Source of the DNA: Emiliania huxleyi CCMP1516
Taxonomy: Eukaryota > Haptophyta > Isochrysidales > Noelaerhabdaceae
NCBI RefSeq assembly: GCF_000372725.1
Contig: NW_005201412.1
Location: 66,231-130,230, forward strand
Length of the DNA: 64,000 bases
Direction of reading: 5' to 3'
The translations under genes were made by a program, and so were the position numbers. Positions 52,915 to 63,806 of the stretch are shown piece after piece (positions within the stretch are counted from its first letter, which is position 1; each line of letters begins with the position of its first letter). The notes beneath the pieces were generated by a model that did no database searches, was not told the DNA's origin, and was given only the letters and a program-made list of their open reading frames with translations.

Positions 52915-53591
52915 ATGCTGCGCCGCGCCGTCCTCATCCTGGCCATTGCGCCGGCAGCAAGCCGGCCCGCAGACAGCAAGGCCTGCACTTCCACGCTGCA
53001 CGGCGACTTCAATTACGAGGCCTGCGGCGCCTTTTGCAAGGCGGCAAAGGTGTGCTCCGCGATTATCACTCTGCGTGCAATGCAGGCAAGAACCCTCCCT
53101 CCCGCGCATGCACGCAGGCGAAAAACCACTGTCGCTTCTGCAAGTGCAAAGCCTGCGGCTTCTGCTCGGTCGGGGCTGCCGGACACGGCGTTGCTGGCGC
53201 CGCCACTCAACCACGCGATAGCGCCGGAACTCATGCAGCCCCAGCGGGCGAGCCACGGCTGGGCAAGCCGGCCGCCCAGCCGACCACCGTGCGGCAATCG
53301 CCGGGAGCAGCCGCGGGCGGTGCACGTCCGGTGCAGATCCCCTCCGTCCTCGTGCTGCTGCTGGGTCTGTGTCTCATTGGCTTCTTGGTGTGGAGGCGTG
53401 CGCGAGAGGAGCAGTCCGAGGAGGCTGCGCACACGCTGCTTGGCGACGTCGATCAGCCGTACCAGTCCAACGGGCGCCGGGACATTGACGAGGCTATTCT
53501 CGCTGCCGAGAGGCTGGAGGAGGCGACAAGGATGGGGTCAGAGAGGGCGGAGGGAGGAGTCTACTCCCGAGGCGGGCGCGCCTTGCCGTAG
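52915..53591 (+). CDS. Type I membrane protein with a haptophyte-type Cys-rich domain
   Basis: Exon 1 (52915-53035): signal peptide MLRRAVLILAIAPAASRPAD, then ACTSTLHGDFNYEACGAFC. A 50-bp GC-AG intron with GCAAG at both ends joins exon 2 (53086-53591) to give FCKNPPSRACTQAKNHCRFC and KCKACGFC, a compact seven- or eight-Cys domain. A Thr/Pro/Ala spacer leads to one membrane helix (IPSVLVLLLGLCLIGFLVWR) and an acidic cytosolic tail (DIDEAILAAERLEEATRMG). The length is 208 residues. From memory, similar HCxxCKCRxCxFC domains recur in Emiliania and relatives; their role is not known to me. Confidence 0.75.
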
Positions 53592-53599
53592 AGCTAGAG

Positions 53600-54270
53600 G
53601 GACAGGGAGTTTCCTCGCTCACCGGGTCGCCCTTTTTGGCACGCCGCCGGAGCTCGAACTCACCCCGTGTTGCGCGAGACATCGGGGCGCGAACGCGAGG
53701 TGGCGAGGACCGCGCAGCGGGTTTTGCTATATCGGTGGACGGTGGTTCGGTCTAGACGGTGTCGGTCATCTCGGTGCTTCGCACGCCGGTTCCCTGGGCG
53801 GTTCGGGGGCGTTGCTCGGGATTGGTTGAGAGAGGGGACGGGGGAAGAGGCGTCCAGGCCGCCCTCCCACCTCCTGCAAGTACGAAGTAGGAAGAAGTGC
53901 TACACGCATAGCCTGAGGGTATCCTAAAAGTTCGGCCGATTTGGGTCAAAACGCTAAAAGCACGACATGCCGTGGATTTCTCTTAGTTTCGAGATGGGGT
54001 CCCATGGCCCGCCGCAGGCGCCGAAATTTCCATTTTTCTTTTTTGCGCGATTTTCTACTTGTTTTCATGAGAATTTCGCGTATTTGCGACCATCACGAAC
54101 TGCCTCGGATTGGCGCTGCTGGCACTCTCGAGGCACCCACCCACCCTAGCTATACACGAACCGGCACGTACAAAAATAGAGAGATCCACACACACTGTTT
54201 GGGGTGCGCGTTCTCACGCCATGCAATCGGTTGAAGCCGGTCCCCTCCCCCTCCCCCGGCCGCCTCTCCC
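53600..54270. other. Intergenic between convergent genes, AT-richer than surroundings
   Basis: 53920-54110 is unusually AT-rich for this window (TTTCCATTTTTCTTTTTTGC). The abrupt composition change could mark a foreign insert; no gene or terminal repeat is seen. Confidence 0.35.
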
Positions 54271-57200
54271 TCAGCTGCCCTTGCTATAAAGCAACGCAGC
54301 ATCCAGCAAATGCAGACGCAGCAGCACCTGATGCGCCGACTCGATCCGCGGCGGCGGCTCCTCGGACTTCTCCTTGGCCTTGACCGGCGGCTTCTTCTCC
54401 TTGTCGTCGTCGTCGTCGCCCTCAAACGGCCACCACACGGGCTTGTTGAAGGTGGACTTTTTGAAGCAGGCGCGCGGAATCTGCCGCGCAAACTGGAGGA
54501 GCAGCAGGCTGAGGTCGTGCACGGTGCTCGCCGCCTTGACCTCCCGGGTCCAGCCCGCTAACCCCTCGGTCTGCTTGCGCGCGTTCGGGAGCGGCGTCGC
54601 GCAGTACAGGTCGAGCATCTCGTAGCGCAGCTCGTCGAGGCAGCTCTGCGGCTCCGCGCGGCAGTGGTTGGCGCGCTGATGCTTGATCAGGTACTGGCTT
54701 GCGAACGAGCGCCACTCGCTCGGCAGCCAATGCCGCACCTCGGCCTCCGCCTCGCCCTCGCCCGCCCCCTCCTCCCCCTCCTCCTCTCCACCCTCCTCCT
54801 CGCCGTCCTCCTCGCCGTTCGCACGAGCCAGCATGCCCGCCATGAGCGACGACATCCCGCCGCCGCCGCTCCCGCCGCCGCCGCTGCCATCGCCGCTCCC
54901 GCCGCCGGCGCCACCGCCGTCCTCATCGGCGCCGCCCTTTGCGCCCTCAGCGTCGGTGTCGGCGTTGGCGGGCCGCGCACCCTCCTCCCGCGCCTCTCCC
55001 GACTCGTCCCTGGCCGGAGCGGCGGCGGCGGCCTCTGCGGGCGCCGCTGCCTTGTCGTGCGCGGGCGCCATCGCCGCCTCGAGGCGGGGCCGCAAGCTAA
55101 TGAGCGCCCGCTGCAGGCGGTACTCCCTCCCCCCCCGCGGGCGGAGCGAGGCGACGAGCGCGTCAACCTCCTCGATCGACGTGATTGCCCACCAGCGCGC
55201 CGGCCCGACGTCCCTCCCGTCCGGGCCGCGCGGCTGCCGCTCCCGCACCAGCAGCCGGCGCAGGTCGGCGCCCGGCTGCTGCCCCTCGGCCGGCCCGCCC
55301 AGGATGAAGTACTCGCGCCGGCTCCGGTCGAGCCCGATCGGTTCCTGCCGCGTCCGGCCGACGCGGCCCGCCAGCACCGTGAAGTCGTCGTCCAGCTGCT
55401 TGCGCAGCTCGTCCTTTCGGATGCGCATCTGGTCGAGGTCGCCGCGCTTGACGTGGTTGGCGTCGTCGCGGCTCTCGTCTGCCGGCTTCTTCTTCTTCTT
55501 CTTCTTGCGCCGCCGCTCCGCCTCCCTCGCCGCCAGCTCCTCGGGGCTCAGCGGCGCGCCGCCGTTGGAAGCCGCGCGGCGCGGGGGCACGACCGACCCC
55601 TGCGTGTGGAAGACCCCGTCCGCGTCCATCCCCGTCCAGGGCGGGTCCTTGAGCTCCTCTGCGCCGAAGGACGGGCCGCCGCCGCTCCCAAACGACGCCG
55701 GCCGAGAGCTCGCCTCCTGCGGCGGCGTCGACCCGATGTCGAGCGTCTCGCCGCCCACCGTGTCTGCGTCCGTGCCGTCGGTGACGCCCGAGGGGCCCGC
55801 AGACACCGGCGGCGGCGCCGCGGCTACGCCCGCCGCCGCCTTCCCCTCCGGCGAGTCTGTCGCGGAGAGTGGGGGCGCCGAGGACGCCGCGGCGCCACCC
55901 TGCGCCTCCACCTCCAGCGTCCTCTGCCCGCCTTGCCCGCTGTCGGCCATCTCCGGCTCCCACATCTCCACGTCCGCCGAAGCCGCCGCCGACCCTGCCG
56001 CCGCGCCCCCAGCGGCGCGCGCCGTGCGGCCGAAGGCGCACACGCACGGGTTGCCAAAGAGGTCGATCCCGCTGTTGTTGCACGAGCGGCAGACGCCGCC
56101 CGCACCCGGCGGCGGCATCTCCTCGTCCCCCGGTGGCGAGGGCGGCGCGCTCGGCGCGCCCCCCCCCGCCATCCCCTCCGCCCCGCTCCTTCTCCCACTC
56201 TCCTCCTCCTCCTCCTCCTCCTCGGGCGGCTCCCGCTGGAGGGGCACGTCGCCGACGGCGATGACCTCAGCCATAGTCGCCACTCCCTCCTCGCGGCTCC
56301 GCCGCGCCCCCTGCGCCCCCGCCGCCTCGCCCTCGCCCGGCGCGAGGGCGGCAACTGCGGCCGCCGCGGCCGCCGCGTCGACGTCGTCCTTGCTCTGCTC
56401 CGCCTCGGCCATCAGGGCCGCCGCGACCGACTCTTTGCTCGACGAGCCGCGGATCTTGGGGATGGACTCGCGCGCTCCGGCGCGGTCGTGCGAGAGGCGG
56501 AGCGGCCGGTCGATGTTGTACTTTGCGGCGAGCTTGGCCTGCTCCTCCGCCTCGATCTGCGCGTTGCGGTTCTTGTACTCGGTCCGCTTGAGGTCCTGCA
56601 GCTTGTCGTGCACCTTCGCCGTCGACTCGAAGAACTTTGAGCAGAGCGTCGTCTCGGAGAGGAGCTGCACGATGCACTCGGTGACCAGGCAGCGCGCCTC
56701 CTGCGACAGGTGCGAGTACTCGACCACGCCCTCCAGCGAGGTCACCACCCCCGCCCACTCCGCCCCCGGCTCGCTCAGGTCGCCGAGCCCCATGACGTCG
56801 CCGTCCTCATCGTCGGCGCCCTCCTCGTCGTCGCCCGCGACCGCCCTCTGCGCCGCGCGCGTCGACGGGCCCGCGTTCCACACGGAGACGGTGTGGCCGC
56901 CCCCGAGGGCGGCCGCGGCGCCGTACGCGACCGACGCGGAGCCGTGCCCCGACGCGAGCATCGCGTTGAGCGCGACGGTGCGCTTCTTGGGCGCCTGCCC
57001 GACGGCGCGGGCGAGCAGCACCATCCGCAGCAGCTCGGGCCAGGTGAAGGGGCAGAGGGTGACGCCGCCGAGCAGGCGGCGCGACGCCTCGCCGACGCGC
57101 GCGCAAAAGTCGGGCCCCGCGCTGATCTTGTGCGGCTCGAGCAGGTCGACGAGCAGGAAGTGCGTCGAGAGGATGTGCATCGCGTGCAGCAGCGGCGTCG

Positions 57201-59736
57201 GCTCGTCGCCGGGCTGCAGCAGGTGGACCGCCTCCCACTCCGCCCATCCGGAGGCCTGGATGGTGGCGAGCATCTGGCGCGGCCCCGCCGACAGGTCCTC
57301 GACCTCATCCTTCCGCCGCTTCTTGCGGCCCGCGCCGGCCGCCGCGCCGCCGCCCGTGTGCTTGGCAGGGTCAAACGGGACCATCTCGGCCGGCGGCGGC
57401 GGCGGCGGCAGCCCGTCCTCGCCCTCCCTGCGCTTGGCCATGTTGGCGCGCACCTCGAGCACGGTGGCGGCGGGGACGATCGCGCGGAAGAAGTAGGTGG
57501 CGAAGTCGAAGGCGCAGAAGAGCGCGCAGTGCAGCTCCGCGGGCAGAGACGAGGCGAGCCGGTCGGGCAGCGCGATCGTCGCCGCGCCGCCGTCCTCGTC
57601 AGTCAGGAGCGAGTCGTCGACCAGGGTCGGCGCGCGCGAGACGGCCGTCGACAGCTGCCCGCAGAAGCGGCGGTGCCCGCCGAGCGCGCCCATCGACACA
57701 AAGGCGCGGTGGCACGAGTCGCAGAGAAAGTTGCCGTCGGCGTCGCGCAGAGGCGGCGCCGTGTGCCCCGCGCGGAAGCGAGCCGAGCACGCGGAGCAGA
57801 GCGTCTTTGGCCCGTTCGGGCCGGGGCCCTTGCCGGAGCACTCGGTGGCGAGCACCTCACACCAGCCGCACCGCCACGTGCCCCCGTCGCAGAAGCGCTT
57901 GTGCCCGCCGAGCGCGCCGATGGTCTCGAACTGCCGCGAGCAGAGGTCGCACACAAACTTGCCCGCCTGGTTCACCTCGGGCGGGCCGGTGTGCCCGTTC
58001 TTGTGCCGGCTGCTGCACGCCGAGCAGAGCGTCTTGGGCCCGTCCGGCCCCGGCCCCTTGCCCGAGCACTCCGAGTGCTTGCACGCGCACCAGCCGCACC
58101 GCCACGTGCCCGCGTCGCAGAAGCGCTTGTGCCCGCCGAGCGCGCCGATCGAGTCAAACTGGCGCTGGCAGGCCTCGCAGACAAACTTGCCGCTCTCGCT
58201 GATCTCGGGCGGCCCCGTGCTGCCGTTCTTGTAGCGGCTGCTGCACGCCGAGCAGAGCGTCTTGGGCCCGTCCGGCCCCGGCCCCTTGCCCGAGCACTCC
58301 GAGTGCTTGCACGCGCACCAGCCGCACCGCCACGTGCCCGCGTCGCAGAAGCGCTTGTGCCCGCCGAGCGCGCCGATGGTGGAGAAGGCGCGCTTGCAGT
58401 CGCCGCAGAGGAACTGGCCATCCTCCGTTTTCTCCGGCATGCTGGTGTGGCCGGCGCGGAAGCGCGAGCCGCACGCGTTGCAGAGCGTCTTTGCGCCCGA
58501 CGGGCCCATCGCCCTTGACGGCGTGTCGCTCTCTTTGCACTCGCACCACTCGCACCGCCAAGTGCCGCCCGAGCAGAAGCGCGTGTGGCCGGAGAGGGCC
58601 TATGCGGGGGTAGGGGCGGGTGAGTGAGGCGAGGCGGCGCGCGGAGGCGGCCGCGCGGAGAGGCGCGCCGCGCGCGAGTCGAACCGCTTGCCGCACTGCG
58701 GGCACGGGTAGACGGGCGTCACGCCGTCCTCGGCCATGACTGGCGCGACGGGCTCCTTCTTGGCCCGCTTGCGCGGCTCGCCGTCGGTGCGGCGCTGCCG
58801 CGGCTTCTTGGCGGGCGCGGCAGCGCCAACGACGGCGGAGCCCGCGCCCGCGCCTGCGAGGGCGCCGCCCCCACCAGCGGCGGCAGAGGCGGCGCAGCAG
58901 GCGTTGACGGCGTGACGGCCGTCCACCGCCGCCGGCGCGAGGAGGGCGTGATGCATCGCCCTCCCCGGCGGGAGGACGGTGCCCGCCATCTGCTGCACGA
59001 CCGCCTGCACCTGCTGGTGCGCGGCAGGGCCCAAGCTCGGCGGCTGCGCCGCCTGCATCTGCTGCGCCACCGCCCGCGCCGACACATCGGACGTGCGCTG
59101 CTGCTGCTGCTGCCGCTGCTGCTGCGCCAGCTGCTGCTGCGCCAGCTGCGTCATCTGCGGCGTCATCTGCGGTGACGGCAGGTGCGGCTGCGTGTTGGGC
59201 GCGCACGCCGACCGCGAGCCGTGCGCGAGCGGCGGGTAGGAGCCCGGCTGCTGGTAGTTTTGCACAGTCGCGTAGACCAGCGCCGGCCGTGCCGCCATGT
59301 GCAGCTGAGGCGGCGTCGCCATGTGCTGGTGCGCGAGCTGCGCGTAGTGCATGCCGTGCTGCGGCTGGCCGAGCGCCGGCTGCGACGAGAAGTCCATCGG
59401 CTGCAGGCCGCTCGTGAAGCAGGCTCCATGAGCGGAGGAGCAGCCGCCCGCCGCCGCGCAGAGCGCAGGAGGCTGGGCTGCCAGGGCCGTTCCGCCGGCC
59501 GGCGCGTGGGCGAAGTGGTGCTGCGGGTGCTGCTGCTGCGCCAGCTGCATCCGAGCCTCCGGGCTCAGGCCCTGCATCTGTGGCTGGGGGGGGAAACCGG
59601 CCTGCGCAGCGTGCATCATCATCGCCGGCGCCGGGCCGTGCTGGCCGGGGTGAGGCTGGAAGGCGTGGGAGCCGTAGAGCGCCGCCGCGCCGACCGACTC
59701 CTGCGCCTGCGCCTGATGCGGCTGCGCCGCGCTCAT
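54271..59736 (-). CDS. Giant chromatin-type protein: tandem GATA/ALGGH fingers plus DDT/WHIM-like region
   Basis: Exon 1 (58669-59736, Gln/Pro-rich, NLS KKPRQRRTDGEPRKRAKKE) joins exon 2 (54271-58599) with a GC-AG intron in phase 0, for 1,798 residues. Fingers alternate: a GATA-like unit with WRCGWC...GPSGAKTLCNACGSRF, then a C2H2-like unit with FLCGDCKRAFSTIGALGGHK ending RFC. The pair recurs about five times. Downstream: PTPLLHAMHILSTHFLLVDL and FTWPELLRMVLLARAVG (DDT-like), a long acidic linker, then RTRQEPIGLDRSRREYFILG and RWWAITSIEEVDALVASLRP (WHIM-like). The C-terminal end includes ARQIPRACFKKSTFNKPVWW. DDT/WHIM proteins such as BAZ, ITC1 and RLT hold ISWI ATPases on chromatin. The ATPase partner is not in the window. 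The 5' 333 bp is duplicated at 62452. Confidence 0.8.
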
Positions 59737-59951
59737 GCTGTAAGGGAGCGCTCAACCCACAAAGTAGATGTTGTTCTGCCAGGTTGTGTTTGGCGTCGGC
59801 TTGCTCTCGCGCGTGAAGGTGGGAATGAAGAAAACCGTCCTATCCGCGCTCCCCCGCCGTTCTCGTCCTTCTGCTAGCGGCGCATCCCGTCTTCTTGTCC
59901 GTCTCAGCAGCGCTCTCTGTGGTTAGAGAGAGTGACAGATTGAGAGGGTCG
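59619..59951. repeat. 333-bp exact duplicate, original copy (5' end of the chromatin gene)
   Basis: From TCATCGCCGGCGCCGGGCCG to GAGAGGGTCG. It covers the first 39 codons and about 215 bp upstream. An apparently identical copy lies at 62452-62784 in the same orientation, 2,833 bp away. Confidence 0.9.
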
Positions 59952-60157
59952 TACTGCAGCCAAAGTTCGCTGTTAGATAGATCACAAGATCAACACACGG
60001 TTTGCTTCAATCAAGCTTCATGCCACCTCGCGTTCTTTCCACTCTCGAGTCTCGTCGTTCTCTCTCCTGCTGTTTCATCCTCTGACTCATCGCCCCCTCG
60101 ACCTCGTTCTGAGACGCCGCCGCCGCTGGTTTTCTTGAACTGAGCACTTGATATCCT

Positions 60158-60405
60158 AATGTGCACTTGGAGCACTTGGAGTGCAGTCGGTAACCTCACA
60201 TCCAGGGCCGGGGAGCTGAGAAGCGCACCCAGCGGGCCGGATGATCGGTATCGGGTTACGGGCAAGAGAGCCCTAGCCCTGGGGGGTGCGCGTTCGCAGG
60301 GAAAGGGCCATAAAGTAAACACAGGTCTCCGAGGGTTGGTTCTGCGCTTTGGGTGTCCCCTAGCGGCGGAACGCCCCCTCTACTCGGAGCTAGTAAACAC
60401 CAGAC
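60158..60405 (+). repeat. Dispersed repeat R3
   Basis: CACTTGGAGCACTTGGAGTG, CCTCACATCCAGGGCCGGGG, GGTCTCCGAGGGTTGG and CCCCTCTACTCGGAGCT occur here in order. They recur in the same order, diverged, at 62843-63055, partly at 63170-63222, and inverted at 15113-15157. The copies at 60158 and 62843 follow the two 333-bp duplicates, so they may be the tail of one larger duplication. Confidence 0.7.
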
Positions 60406-61325
60406 ACGAGCATGACGTACGCTCTCACCCGACATCGCCACTCAGGGCTCCTCCGGCCGATCCCCCCACCCCCCATCCGAGGGGGCTCCCCTCTCCTCCC
60501 GGTCCTCCCTCCGCCTGTTCGCTTTCCGATGGTCCGGCGTCGGCTGCGGAGCCCGCCTTCCCCTCTTATACTTCTTCGACCGCGGCCTCGCCGCCGTCTC
60601 GCCTTCTCTGTCTGATCTTGTTGACTCCGCGGGTGGCGATCCCGTGCCCGACTCCCCGGGCGAGGGTGGCGGCGTTGGGTTATATCGCCTCCCCTCCCCG
60701 GGGCGCGGGAGGTGGTTAATTCTTCTTTACAGTCTCGTGCCCAGTGTAAAGAAAGAAAGAAACAAAACAGACAACCCAAGGGAGGGAGCGGCCGTGCCCA
60801 GTTTCGTGCCAGGCAGGTAATAAATAAATAAATACAACGGACACGCCAAACGAGGGGTGGGAGAAGGACAGGGTCCCCACCTGCACAAGCAGGATCTTGT
60901 AGGACGATCGGGGACACAGGGGAACGGGAGCGGGGAGCGCATCGCGACACGGAGGGGGGCTGGGCAGGGGGTTCACCCTCACGACAGGAATCCCATCTCT
61001 CGTATAGGACAGGTTGCACCCGGCGGCACGGGGGCAAGCGCGGGCCTCCTACTGGTTGCGCTCTCCTAGTTCTCCTGCTCCTGACAAGGGACAGCGACAG
61101 GCTCGCAGCACGGTGGACTCCCTATCCACTGGCGATCTCTCTCGACTAGCGACCTTCCTCCGACGTCTCACCGGCAGTCTCTTCTACCACAGGCAGACTG
61201 ACACGTGGGTGGCAGTGGCGGTGATAGGAGTCTCCCACTCTGTGGGCCTCGCTAGAAGTGCGACCCCTGCGCGTGTCCTCGCCCTTGAGGAAGGGGAAGG
61301 GGCTGTGTGTCTGTGCATGTGTACA

Positions 61326-61326
<1 letters not shown>
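60406..61326. other. Intergenic with R1 and R2 repeat copies
   Basis: R1-like AAGAAAGAAACAAAACAGAC at 60750, R2-like GGACAGGGTCCCCACCTGCA at 60866. No protein-like frame. Confidence 0.4.
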
Positions 61327-61327
<1 letters not shown>

Positions 61328-61406
<79 letters not shown>

Positions 61407-61442
61407 CGCTCGCTCGCTCGCTCGCTCGCTCGCTCGCTCGCG
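61328..61442. repeat. (GT)n then (GCTC)n microsatellite
   Basis: About 37 GT units followed by about ten GCTC units. Confidence 0.95.
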
Positions 61443-61550
61443 TGCGTGCTCGCATGCGCGCGCGCGTGCGCGGTCGCGCGCGCGCTGCGCGAGCCGCCCT
61501 GCCCGCTGCGCTGCTAGGGTTGCGCTGCGGGAAGGGCTCGGCGGCCGTTC

Positions 61551-61760
61551 CTAGAAATCCTCGTCGCTCCCCTCGTAGAGGGAGGGCTCGTTGGACTCGA
61601 GGAGTGGGCCGCCGTCGGAGGAGGAGCGGGCGGCTCCGCGGGCGACGCTCGCCCAGTTCTTCTTGTTGCTCTTGACCTCGCCGCCGCCGCCGCCGCCGCC
61701 GCGGCCGCCGCGCCCGCGCCGCCCGCGGCTTGTGCCCAGCCTGACCGCGCTCGGCAGGTG
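61551..61760 (-). CDS. C-terminal exon of an RGG-box protein (partial)
   Basis: The frame ends at 61551 with LLESNEPSLYEGSDEDF. It is preceded by an RGG-like tract (GRRGRGGRGGGGGGGEVKS) and NKKNWASVARGAARSSSDGG. The RGG tract plus acidic end suggests an RNA-binding or nucleolar protein. No upstream exon is found before the next gene, so this is a fragment or the 3' end of a gene cut by the local duplication. Confidence 0.4.
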   Translation of the reverse strand, partial: HLPSAVRLGTSRGRRGRGGRGGGGGGGEVKSNKKNWASVARGAARSSSDGGPLLESNEPSLYEGSDEDF

Positions 61761-61885
61761 GTTGTAACATTCTTGTTTACAAAATTCTTCTTTACATCTC
61801 GGCCGGTTCTCGGGATCGAACGAATCCCGTGTCACACGTCGCCTCCCTCGAGCTGCTCGCACGCCGCGGCCCTAGCCAAACGACC

Positions 61886-62350
61886 ATGCCCTGTGGGCTT
61901 GCGTACCTGGTGCTCAGCCAAATTTCCGACCCACTGCTCTCGGCATCCGCACCGCCATCACAGCCGCCGCAGCCGCCCGTGGTGACTCCGCAGAGCGCGC
62001 CTGTGGTGACTCCGCAAATGGCGCCGCCATCTTTGCCTCCATGCGTGGAGAGGCGTGGACGTGTGATGCGCTATTGCTCGCCGGCGTTCAGCCAAACTTC
62101 GTACCAGCCACAGACAATCGTCATCGGCATTTCCGGCCTCGTCTTTATCATCCTCGGCATGTCTATCTTTTCTGCGAGATGGCGCCGGAACCTGCCGAGC
62201 AGCAAATCCACCACGCCCGAGCAGACGACGCCTGACGTGTTGACGGTCGACATTGATGACGTCTCGGCTGACCGCAATGGATTGTGGGTTGTGCACACGG
62301 AGGCGGGTGACGTCTGTGTCGTGTATAGTCCGACGGGCCTTGCCGCGTAG
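61886..62350 (+). CDS. Small single-pass membrane protein
   Basis: From MPCGLAYLVLSQISDPLLSA (ATG 61886; an in-frame ATG at 61829 is possible). A Pro-rich stretch has a repeated VVTPQSAP/VVTPQMAP unit, then one membrane helix (TIVIGISGLVFIILGMSIFS) and a tail reading TPDVLTVDIDDVSADRNGLW and TEAGDVCVVYSPTGL. It is 154 residues long. No family recognised. It lies just before the 333-bp duplicate. Confidence 0.5.
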   Translation: MPCGLAYLVLSQISDPLLSASAPPSQPPQPPVVTPQSAPVVTPQMAPPSLPPCVERRGRVMRYCSPAFSQTSYQPQTIVIGISGLVFIILGMSIFSARWRRNLPSSKSTTPEQTTPDVLTVDIDDVSADRNGLWVVHTEAGDVCVVYSPTGLAA

Positions 62351-62451
62351 CCGTGTAGTTAGTCACGCGTGTCAGCGCGTAGCGCTCGGTCTTGGTGGAA
62401 CGGCACGCTCTCCGTACTCCGTGCGTCCCCTTTACATAGAGAGGACCACTT

Positions 62452-62784
62452 TCATCGCCGGCGCCGGGCCGTGCTGGCCGGGGTGAGGCTGGAAGGCGTG
62501 GGAGCCGTAGAGCGCCGCCGCGCCGACCGACTCCTGCGCCTGCGCCTGATGCGGCTGCGCCGCGCTCATGCTGTAAGGGAGCGCTCAACCCACAAAGTAG
62601 ATGTTGTTCTGCCAGGTTGTGTTTGGCGTCGGCTTGCTCTCGCGCGTGAAGGTGGGAATGAAGAAAACCGTCCTATCCGCGCTCCCCCGCCGTTCTCGTC
62701 CTTCTGCTAGCGGCGCATCCCGTCTTCTTGTCCGTCTCAGCAGCGCTCTCTGTGGTTAGAGAGAGTGACAGATTGAGAGGGTCG
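62452..62784. repeat. 333-bp exact duplicate, second copy
   Basis: Same sequence and orientation as 59619-59951. On the minus strand it carries the start codon and first 39 codons of the chromatin protein, then meets unrelated sequence, so it is a promoter-plus-N-terminus fragment with no gene body. Confidence 0.9.
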
Positions 62785-62842
62785 GTTCATTCACTACAGC
62801 CGATGTAGTTAGATCAACAACTATTCTTCGTCATGCGGGGCA

Positions 62843-63310
62843 CTTGGAGCACTTGGAGTGCGGTCGTTAACCTCACATCCAGGGCCGGGGAGCTAAGAAG
62901 CGCACCCACACCGGGCCGGATGCTCGGCATCGGGCTGCGCGGGCTGAGAGCCCTGGGGGTGCGCGGTCGCAGGGCCATAACACGGGTCTCCGAGGGTTGG
63001 TACCGTGTACCGGGTTTCCCCTTAACTGCAGAACGTCCCCTCTACTCGGAGCTTGAGCACTTGAGCACCGGATAGGGCCGATTCCGCATGGTACGGGACC
63101 CCTCGATCGTCTCGCCCACCCTCACTGGTGTGTTCATCGGGGGGGGTCATAACAAACACGGTCACTCGGAGCTAGGTAGGTCTCCGAGGGTTAGCTCCGC
63201 GCTTTGGGTTTCCCCTAGCGACATAAATGAATTGATAAAACCGACATCCCAAGCTAGCTAGGGCTGGGGCGAGGACAGTCACGTCCCCACCTACCTTTGC
63301 AGGATTTTCA
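62843..63310 (+). repeat. R3 and R2 repeat copies
   Basis: R3 at 62843-63055 and a partial R3 at 63170-63222 (GGTCTCCGAGGGTTAG). Then an R2 core at 63230-63310 (CGACATCCCAAGCTAGCTAG, GTCCCCACCTACCTTTGCAG). No frame supported. Confidence 0.6.
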
Positions 63311-63334
63311 GTGTACGTACTTTTAGCTTACTTA

Positions 63335-63806
63335 CCGTCGGGTCTCTATTTTAAGATGAGGTAAACAGCAATAGATCCGGCCCTCAAGCGGCCTAATCGA
63401 TACCCAGCCCTCACGGAATTGGTCCCTCGTTGTACAGCAATCGATCCTTCACAGTGCCCGTCCTGCCAACTTGCCGAGAATCGGTCCCCCAGGTCACCTG
63501 TGGCGCGAAGCTGATGTCTCCCGCCCTCTGCGCGCCCAACGCGCAGCGGCGGCAGACCACCCTCCGGTTCGAGGGGCGCCTGGGGCTGAGCGGGCTGCCT
63601 CCGCCAGAGTTTGGCTCGCCCACCGGCGGGCTGTCACCCTGCCACGGGTCGCAAGCCCTCTGCCGGCCGGAGCGCAGGCTGCGCGGGCTTCCAGCAATTG
63701 GTCCCTTGGCAAGCGCGAATCGGTCCCCCTGGCTCCAGGAATTGATCCGGCACTACACCCGGATCTATTGCTGTTTAAACCTCATCTTAAAATAGAGACC
63801 CGACGG
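63335..63806. mobile_element. 472-bp MITE with TA target duplication
   Basis: Inverted ends of about 48 bp, CCGTCGGGTCTCTATTTTAA continuing GATGAGGT..AAACAGCAATAGATCCGG, differ by one small indel. TA flanks both (63333-63334, 63807-63808). Inside, a word of the form AATYGRTCC occurs about eight times (for example AATTGGTCC at 63418, AATCGATCC at 63441, AATCGGTCC at 63480 and 63718, AATTGGTCC near 63697, AATTGATCC at 63741). A TA duplication suggests Tc1/mariner-type mobilisation. Non-coding. Confidence 0.88.

Noticed and set aside
54664-57496. Very long plus-strand frames opposite the chromatin gene (up to 937 codons)
   Set aside because: Ser/Pro/Ala- or Arg-rich antisense shadows of a GC-rich coding exon; no motifs.
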